NCBI RefSeq assembly: GCF_003058165.1
Contig: NZ_QBUC01000022.1
Location: 1-62,051, forward strand
DNA from: Paenisporosarcina sp. OV554
Lineage (GTDB): Bacteria > Bacillota > Bacilli > Bacillales_A > Planococcaceae
Reading direction: 5' to 3'
DNA: 62,051 nucleotides
Shown here: in pieces, positions 57,360 to 62,051 of the stretch
How the letters are laid out: each line of letters starts with the position of its first letter
How positions within the stretch are numbered: the first letter of the stretch is position 1
The notes under the pieces: generated by a model
Database searches by the model: none
What the model was told of the DNA's origin: nothing
Seen by the model: the letters and a program-made list of their open reading frames with translations, nothing else
Program-made: the position numbers and the translations under genes

Positions 57360-58427
57360 ATGAATCCAGTCGTTGGTCTGGATATTTCAAAAGGGGAAAG
57401 TCAAGTTCAAGCATTTTTAGATAAAGGCAAACCATATCGTAAGAGTTTTAAAGTGTCTCATACTGTTGAGGGGCTTAGTTATCTTGTAGCGTTTCTTGAG
57501 GATGTGAAAAGAGTGACTGGTAAGAAGCCTTCAATAGTTTTAGAAGCTACAGGGCATTATCAAACTCCTGTCGTCATTACTTGGAAGAACGAGGATATTT
57601 ATTGATTATTTTCAATCCGTTTCATACAAAGCAAGAGAATCAAGTTTAAGAAAAGTGAAGACAGATGCCGATGATGCCTATCTTCTCTGTGAGTTGTTCT
57701 ATAAAGAGGAGTTAGAGCCATATAAAAAGCGTGGAGTTCAGTTATTAAATCAATCTTACAAGACACCATGAAAATATAACTGGAGTCATGATTCAAACAA
57801 AACTTCAATTCCAAGCAGTGCTTGAAAAGTGTTTCCTGAATATAAAGTGGTTTTTGGAGATTTATATTCGGCGGTGCCACTCTTAACTCTTTCAGAGTTT
57901 CCCTCTACCGAGGATATTTTGAGAGCAAGTGAAGAAATAATTACAGACAAGATATTTTGATTATGTAAAAGTCGATCAATCAGGTGGGCAAAAGAAAAAG
58001 CTATTCAGCTTAAAGCTGCGGCAGCCAAATCTATCCCAGGAATTGGAGAAAAGATCGCGGCAACGATTATTTCTGAAATTGGTGAGATAGATCGATTTTA
58101 TGATCCTAAAAGCTTGTAGCTTTCGCTGAGCTGATCCTAGAGTATTTGAATCTGCTAAATTCTCTGCCACTAAAAATCGAATCACTAAAAGAGGATCAAA
58201 TAGACTTATATGCCTTGTATATGGCTGTTCGTTGTGCCATTCGTGATTGTCGTAAAAAAACAACTGATGAAATCATGCCTCGTAACAAAAGAATACGAGA
58301 GTTTTTCGACAAGAAACGCAAAGAAGGAAAGCCATTTAAAGTAGCTGTAATAGCTTGTGTAAATAAGTTCTTACATTGGATATTTGCCCTTTTAAAGAAT
58401 AGAACCACTTTCCAAGATATAGCTTAG
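57360..58427 (+). pseudogene. IS110-family transposase, multiply frameshifted
   Basis: The start MNPVVGLDISKGESQVQAFL is the IS110 DEDD-type catalytic N-terminus (Asp8). AKSIPGIGEKIAATIISEIG is the HhH/Transposase_20 domain, and RNKRIREFFDKKRKEGKPFK with AVIACVNKFLHWIFALLKN closes the protein at 58427. At least three frame breaks (57603, about 57770 and 57958) abolish function. It is a different subgroup from the fragment at 34455. Confidence 0.85.
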
Positions 58428-58496
58428 AACCTAAATATAACTAAATAACATAAAACCTTTCAAAATCAGACTAATGGAAGGCTATTTGGCATGAAC

Positions 58497-58520
58497 ACCT
58501 GCCCCGTTATTTGAACAAAG
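58497..58520. repeat. Cassette repeat, left box only
   Basis: ACCTGCCCCGTTATTTGAAC then AAAG, directly at the 3' edge of the IS110 remnant. The adjacent gene stop follows it. Confidence 0.75.
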
Positions 58521-58521
58521 T

Positions 58522-58737
58522 TCATACTTTTACCCATTCTTTTTTCGCTTTTCTATATTCACTCCTTGATGTAAAGAAAAGGAGTGACATACTTATCATT
58601 AAATATAATGGTTCCATATCGAGAACATCTTTTATTAAGAAATTCCCCACAAAATAAGAGCATCCAAATAATACCCAGAAAGCTGAAAACCATATTGCAA
58701 GTAACCAAAATAGCTGATAAAAGTGGTTTTTATTCAT
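58522..58737 (-). CDS. Small two-helix membrane protein
   Basis: A 71-residue protein with helices at about 7-30 and 40-56, and a basic C-terminal tail (RSEYRKAKKEWVKV). No strong ribosome site is visible because the upstream repeat begins seven bases before the ATG. It is a single gene between a half and a complete repeat. The function is unknown. Confidence 0.6.
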   Translation of the reverse strand: MNKNHFYQLFWLLAIWFSAFWVLFGCSYFVGNFLIKDVLDMEPLYLMISMSLLFFTSRSEYRKAKKEWVKV

Positions 58738-58743
58738 TTGTGC

Positions 58744-58812
58744 TACACTGCCCCTTTAGTACAATAAGAAAGTGCTAACCCCTTATTGAAGTAAAGCACC
58801 CGTTAGTTATAG
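58744..58812. repeat. Complete cassette repeat (short arm)
   Basis: TACACTGCCCCTTTAGTACA, arm AGTGCTAACCCCTTATTGAA, right box GTAAAGCACCCGTTAGTT. Confidence 0.85.
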
Positions 58813-58833
58813 CAGTTGAGATAAAATAGCAGG

Positions 58834-59043
58834 TTAATTTGTCGACTTATTATGTACCCCTTTATTTCCAAACTTCCTAATATAGAAAAAAGTACAAGTA
58901 AGAATTGCACCCATAATCATCCCGATTACTGTTAAGTTTATTCCTGTCCCCGTGTTAGTACCATCTGCACGAAATGATGCATTAGCATATATCGAGACGC
59001 AAACGATAATGAAACCAATCCATTCAAAAATCTTAGTTCTCAT
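58834..59043 (-). CDS. Small membrane protein
   Basis: A 69-residue protein with two helices (about 7-20 and 34-53). The loop FRADGTNTGTGIN between them is probably outside the cell. AAGGGGGGG lies eight to nine bases before this ATG (a GTG one codon earlier is also possible). It is a single-gene cassette between two complete repeats. The function is unknown. Confidence 0.6.
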   Translation of the reverse strand: MRTKIFEWIGFIIVCVSIYANASFRADGTNTGTGINLTVIGMIMGAILTCTFFYIRKFGNKGVHNKSTN

Positions 59044-59107
59044 CACTCAAACCCCCCCTTATAAATAAATTATAACATAATTTACCAATTCTAAACCAAC
59101 CCCGTTA

Positions 59108-59200
59108 TTGAACTAACCTGCCCCGTTAGTTGAACAAGAAAAAAAGAGATGCCAAAGCAACTCGATGATCTTTAACTAAAGCACCCGTTAGTTGAATAAG
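59108..59200. repeat. Complete cassette repeat (long arm)
   Basis: TTGAACTAACCTGCCCCGTT, arm GAGATGCCAAAGCAACTCGA, then TGATCTTTAACTAAAGCACC and CGTTAGTTGAATAAG. An extra CCCCGTTATTG lies just before it (59099-59110). This copy is close to consensus. Confidence 0.95.
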
Positions 59201-59287
59201 CAGTAAATCAATTTAGTTGTTCCACCAGTTCGGATATGAACTCCACCATTCTTATAATGAATTATAAATACGAGTTGTTATTGCTAC

Positions 59288-59314
59288 ACATTAAAACGAT
59301 TCTTGAATATGCTA
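59288..59314 (+). promoter_or_regulatory. Possible sigma-K promoter of tgl
   Basis: AC at 59288-59289, a 16-bp spacer and AATATGCTA at 59306-59314 match the sigma-K pattern AC-N16-CATANNNTA with one mismatch. B. subtilis tgl is expressed late in the mother cell under sigma-K. The start would be near 59321, 38 bp before the ATG. Confidence 0.45.
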
Positions 59315-59358
59315 GGTAAGAATGTAAATTTATTCTCGAACTTGGAAAGAGGTATATT

Positions 59359-60180
59359 ATGATTCAACTATCGGGGATGCCTTTTCAACAAAGCGACATG
59401 TGGTCGTCTGGTAGTATTGAAAGTATGATCATTCAACGGATGATTGAAGATACAGTCGTTTACTCGTATCAATCCATAGGTGAATTATCGTTTGAGCTTA
59501 AGTTACGAAAAAATATCATATTAAGTGCAAGAGCCATGAATCAAAGCAATGTGCCGTTTGAAATATTTGCAAATTCCCGTTGTAATCCTCAATACTGGCA
59601 TTTGACGAGTACCGGCGGCTTCCTGCTGCGGCATGGAGTAAAACCATCAGACGCGATTCAAGATATTTACATGAACAGTTCACAATATGCTTTTGAATGT
59701 GCTACGGCAAAGGTCATTATCTATTACCATGCTGTCCTAAACTCGATGGGAGAATCCTTATTTAATCAATTATTTCAAAACAACATCTATTTATACGGCT
59801 GGCAATATGATTCTGAACTCCAAATAAAACCATATTATACTGGCCATTCTTTGCCTGGAGATGTCGTATATTTTGAAAATCCGGACTTCAACCCGAAAAC
59901 CCCTCACTGGAGAGGGGAGAATGCCGTTGTTTTAGGAGATGGTACGTATTTTGGTCACGGGTTAGGAATAATGACAGCTGAACAAATGATTCATGCTCTG
60001 AATCAAAGCAGAATGCCAGGGGCAAATCAATCATCCTATCTGACAAATGTAATTGCAAGACCATCTTTTAACCATTTGGCGAAACTTTCGATGTCGCAAC
60101 CAGGTTATTTGATTCATAAATACAAACATATCGTCCATCATAACGAAAGTTCGGTTCCCATTGATCGATATGTGTTCTAA
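59359..60180 (+). CDS. tgl: Spore-coat protein-glutamine gamma-glutamyltransferase
   Basis: A 273-residue enzyme homologous to B. subtilis Tgl (245 residues). Cys114 in YAFECATAKVIIYYHAVL corresponds to the catalytic Cys116. YSYQSIGELSFELKLRKNII, GDVVYFENPDFNP, WRGENAVVLGDGTYFGHGLG with the essential His/Glu region also match. It forms epsilon-(gamma-glutamyl)lysine cross-links in the spore coat. AAAGAGGT precedes the ATG. The C-terminus is about 25 residues longer than in B. subtilis. It shows the organism is a spore-former. Confidence 0.93.
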   Translation: MIQLSGMPFQQSDMWSSGSIESMIIQRMIEDTVVYSYQSIGELSFELKLRKNIILSARAMNQSNVPFEIFANSRCNPQYWHLTSTGGFLLRHGVKPSDAIQDIYMNSSQYAFECATAKVIIYYHAVLNSMGESLFNQLFQNNIYLYGWQYDSELQIKPYYTGHSLPGDVVYFENPDFNPKTPHWRGENAVVLGDGTYFGHGLGIMTAEQMIHALNQSRMPGANQSSYLTNVIARPSFNHLAKLSMSQPGYLIHKYKHIVHHNESSVPIDRYVF

Positions 60181-60236
60181 TCGTAATCGCATCGTTCCCT
60201 GAGCCATACCGTGAATAAAAAACACAATAACAATTG

Positions 60237-60552
60237 TCACATTTCAAAAAAGTTATGTCTCTCTACTTTACAAACTTTGAGAAAAAATTTTTTATACCAC
60301 TCTGTTTCCCCTTTATTTTGTGTTATTCAATGGGCTGAATTTCCCTTCCAATCTTTTATGGATTGTAAAGAAACCCAATACGAAACTGTAATTCCTAATC
60401 CTTCGTCCCGTGCACTTTAGAGACCTAAGAATCCCTTCTACCGAGACCATTTTATCCGCCATTATCCCGTAACCCCTGTCTACTTCAGTTCTTTGTGAAG
60501 AAAAAATCACTGCGTAATAAGGTGGTTCAGGAGTTTTTGCATTTCCACTCAT
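60237..60552 (-). pseudogene. Antibiotic biosynthesis monooxygenase (ABM) family gene, frameshifted
   Basis: GGGGGG and an ATG start MSGNAKTPEPPYYAVIFSSQ, RTEVDRGYGIMADKMV. The frame is then lost through a deletion and a shift, continuing as GITVSYWVSLQSIKDWKGNS, AH, a TGA, then GETEWYKKFFLKVCKVERHN. This is the family's SYWDSLEAI..WK...H pattern. It lies next to a half cassette repeat. Confidence 0.75.
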
Positions 60553-60621
60553 ATGTAAGCCCCCCTAAAAAATCACTTTTGAGACAATATTAGAAATTTA
60601 AACCTAATTTCAGCTCTCCTT

Positions 60622-60650
60622 GTTCAACTAACCTGCCTCGTTGAATAAAA
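60622..60650. repeat. Cassette repeat, left box only
   Basis: TTCAACTAACCTGCCTCGTT then GAATAAAATAATC. It is the last copy in the window. Confidence 0.75.
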
Positions 60651-60888
60651 TAATCAATATTAGGCATTAACTTGTAATTAGGATTTGATTGGTAATATGA
60701 TGGTCCATATGTTCAAGATAATCCTTTATATTGGTCTCTTCAAGGTAAAATGGAATAACCAAACGTGAGAGAACTCTATCCAGTCTTTAAGTTATTATGA
60801 TATGTACACATTTTTTCATAAAAGTTTATCTTTGATTCAACTTACCTTTCACTTGTTCATATAATGTACTGAGAGGAGGCGTAACAGA
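60651..60888. other. Intergenic with short frame scrap
   Basis: A plus frame ending near 60759 reads YDGPYVQDNPLYWSLQGKME, possibly the end of a lost small protein gene. No start is seen, and the family is unknown. Confidence 0.3.
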
Positions 60889-61074
60889 ATGGATCGATTT
60901 ATTCTTTTAATGTTAGCTAGTATTTTAGCTGGTTTTGCATTATTAAAGGTTCCCTTAACAGGTACTTTCATATCAGGTTTAGAGCCAATAACTACCTTAA
61001 TCGGTATTTTAGCTATTGTGATTTTCTCTCTTTTCCTAATATTTAAAGGCTTAATGGGACTACTGGGGAAGTAA
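60889..61074 (+). CDS. Small two-helix membrane protein
   Basis: A 61-residue hydrophobic protein (DRFILLMLASILAGFALLKV..., then EPITTLIGILAIVIFSLFLI). GAGGAGG lies nine bases before the ATG and a terminator follows. It is not in a cassette arrangement. The function is unknown. Confidence 0.65.
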   Translation: MDRFILLMLASILAGFALLKVPLTGTFISGLEPITTLIGILAIVIFSLFLIFKGLMGLLGK

Positions 61075-61084
61075 ACAGAAGTTA

Positions 61085-61113
61085 AGACTCAGATTTATTC
61101 TGAGTCTTTTTGA
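61085..61113 (+). terminator. Rho-independent terminator
   Basis: AAGACTCAGA pairs with TCTGAGTCTT around TTTAT, followed by TTTG. Confidence 0.85.
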
Positions 61114-61309
61114 TTTTCTTCCTACAAATAAATTATTATCTACTAAGCGCTATCTACTGCTCTAACTGATTAAAAGGAAGAGGTTTACTAATTAATACCC
61201 TTGCCTATTATAGTAACGATATTTTTGTATTAGGTCTGCTTGGTTTTACGCTTCAGCAGCGACTTTCAAATTACAAAAATGTTTTACACCTAATTTTCAA
61301 AAATAAGAA
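61114..61309. other. Intergenic, nothing recognised
   Basis: AT-rich sequence without a gene, repeat box or clear regulatory site. Confidence 0.4.
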
Positions 61310-61343
61310 AAATCGCAATCACACTACCTGGTGATTGCGATTT
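61310..61343. terminator. 13-bp perfect-stem hairpin before the IS1182 element
   Basis: AAATCGCAATCAC pairs with GTGATTGCGATTT around ACTACCTG. Confidence 0.7.
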
Positions 61344-61345
61344 CA

Positions 61346-61385
61346 GACTGTAGACAAACTCGAAAAATCGAGTTTGTCTACAGTC
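61346..61385. mobile_element. Left terminal hairpin of the IS1182-family element
   Basis: GACTGTAGACAAACTCG and its exact reverse complement enclose AAAAAT, followed by TTTTTTG. It probably combines the IS end with a terminator that blocks read-through into the transposase gene. Confidence 0.65.
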
Positions 61386-61430
61386 TTTTTTGTTTTTATA
61401 ATAGAAGTATAAAATCTTGAGGTGATTACA

Positions 61431-62051
61431 ATGCTTACAAAACATAATTCAATTCAACGAGATCAAATTGAAATGATTGCTTTAGAACAACTTGTTCCAA
61501 CGAACCATCTGGTTCGTAAAATTGAGTCGGCAATTGATTTCTCTTTTATTTATGATTTGGTGAAAGATATGTATTCAGAATTAGGTCGCCCAAGTATTGA
61601 CCCGGTTATCTTAATTAAACTCACATTCATTCAATATACCTTCGGTATTCGCTCGATGCGTAAGACTATCGAGGAAATCGAGACGAACATGGCCTATCGT
61701 TGGTTCCTAGGTTACGGTTTCCACGATAAAGTGCCACACTTCTCAACGTTTGGAAAAAACTACGAGCGTCGCTTTAAAGACACAGATCTTTTTGAACAAA
61801 TCTTCTATCGTATCTTAAAGCAAGCTATGGAGAAGAAATTAATTAGTACTGAACATGTATTCATTGATTCTACACATGTAAAAGCAAGTGCAAATAAGCG
61901 CAAATTTGAAAAGAAAGTCGTTCGCAAGGAAACACGTTCTTATCAAGAACGCCTTCAAGAAGAGATTAATCAAGACCGTGAAGACCACGGTAAAAAGCCA
62001 ATCCCACAAGAGAAGTTCGATAAGGAAGAATCGAAAGAAATCAAAGTAAGC
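61431..62051 (+). CDS. IS1182-family transposase (5' part, runs off the window)
   Basis: 207 codons are visible from an ATG with GAGGTG upstream. LTKHNSIQRDQIEMIALEQL VPTNHLVRKIE, GRPSIDPVILIKLTFIQYTF and MAYRWFLGYGFHDKVPHFST FGKNYERRF form the N-terminal DUF772-type domain of IS1182 transposases. EHVFIDSTHVKASANKRKFE holds the first catalytic Asp of the DDE domain. The frame is intact to the window end. Confidence 0.92.
   Translation, partial: MLTKHNSIQRDQIEMIALEQLVPTNHLVRKIESAIDFSFIYDLVKDMYSELGRPSIDPVILIKLTFIQYTFGIRSMRKTIEEIETNMAYRWFLGYGFHDKVPHFSTFGKNYERRFKDTDLFEQIFYRILKQAMEKKLISTEHVFIDSTHVKASANKRKFEKKVVRKETRSYQERLQEEINQDREDHGKKPIPQEKFDKEESKEIKVS

Noticed and set aside
1906-59200. Cassette repeats as simple Rho-independent terminators
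   Set aside because: The stems lack a U-run after the hairpin on either strand, boxes are conserved in sequence and not only in pairing, and copies occur where no gene ends. A secondary termination role is still possible.
687-60650. CRISPR array explanation for the regular repeats
   Set aside because: Intervals are 70 bp to several kb, hold genes, and the repeats are 70-95 bp with diverged arms; no uniform spacers or cas genes.
1-62051. Integrated prophage or conjugative element
   Set aside because: No structural phage genes, relaxase, type IV secretion genes, or integrase with att sites are visible. The TraX-family gene alone is a chromosomal membrane protein in Bacilli.
1-62051. tRNA, rRNA, T-box or common riboswitch signals
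   Set aside because: I looked for tRNA cloverleaf signatures, rRNA segments and typical leader motifs and found none I could support.

Overview
The window looks like the chromosome of a low-GC, endospore-forming Bacillota, most likely a Bacillaceae/Caryophanaceae-type organism. The evidence is a spore-coat transglutaminase (Tgl), a sporulenol-type tetraprenyl-beta-curcumene cyclase (SqhC), AGGAGG ribosome sites with frequent TTG/GTG starts, and many Bacillus-type small families (YxiJ-like, DUF4181, DUF6366, SUKH, UPF0158). I see no tRNA, rRNA, CRISPR array or intact prophage. Mobile elements are the 3' end of an IS21-family element at the left edge, decayed IS110-family copies (34.5 kb and 57.4-58.4 kb), a transposase orfA remnant at 8.9 kb and the start of an IS1182-family element running off the right edge.

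The dominant structure is a dispersed repeat of about 70-95 bp, always in the same orientation. Its two boxes carry AACTAAC/GTTAGTT and TTCAACTAA/TTAGTTGAA inverted repeats around two 7-nt spacers, with a variable central arm. About 18 complete copies, three enlarged compound copies and about 19 half copies occur at 0.7-8.3, 18.8-28.7, 34.9, 39.4-49.8 and 58.5-60.6 kb. In the dense parts each interval holds one short accessory gene, almost always on the minus strand. Its stop codon lies in or just after the repeat and its start 20-75 bp from the next one. This is the geometry of integron gene cassettes and attC sites, but no integrase gene is visible. Cassette genes are small and mostly of unknown function (immunity-like, membrane, TPR, PH domain, histidine phosphatase, methyltransferase, hydrolases, acetyltransferases). 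Many cassettes are decayed.

Ordinary operons sit between the repeat-rich parts. At 10.0-15.7 kb is a six-gene minus-strand sulfide/persulfide operon (SQR, DUF1641, persulfide dioxygenase-rhodanese, sensor kinase, response regulator, TauE/SafE exporter). At 16.4-18.6 kb are two Gfo/Idh/MocA oxidoreductases. At 23.5-25.4 kb is sqhC. At 29.6-34.0 kb is a copper/haem-type cluster (YcnK-like repressor, PepSY membrane protein, FixH/YtkA-like lipoprotein, SCO protein) flanked by two copies of an AbrB-type gene. At 35.6-38.3 kb are a DUF445 protein and a secreted CAP-domain protein. At 50.0-52.1 kb is a WYL-regulated, GyrI-like module of apparently foreign base use. At 52.7-56.9 kb is a 1393-residue secreted subtilase ending in a dockerin-like module, and at 59.4 kb is tgl.

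Two compact regulatory systems are visible without a search: a convergent type I toxin-antitoxin pair at 22.7-23.0 kb (27-residue holin-like toxin plus antisense RNA), and an erm/cat-style translational attenuator (19-residue leader peptide and two competing hairpins) in front of a GNAT acetyltransferase at 43.7-44.3 kb. Gene remnants are unusually dense (AlkD, YnfA twice, HsdS, LytTR-DUF3021, a cupredoxin, HAD, subtilase, GDPD, ABM monooxygenase, GNAT), so much of the window reads as a high-turnover accessory region. All assignments come from reading the sequence and family memory; no database search was run.
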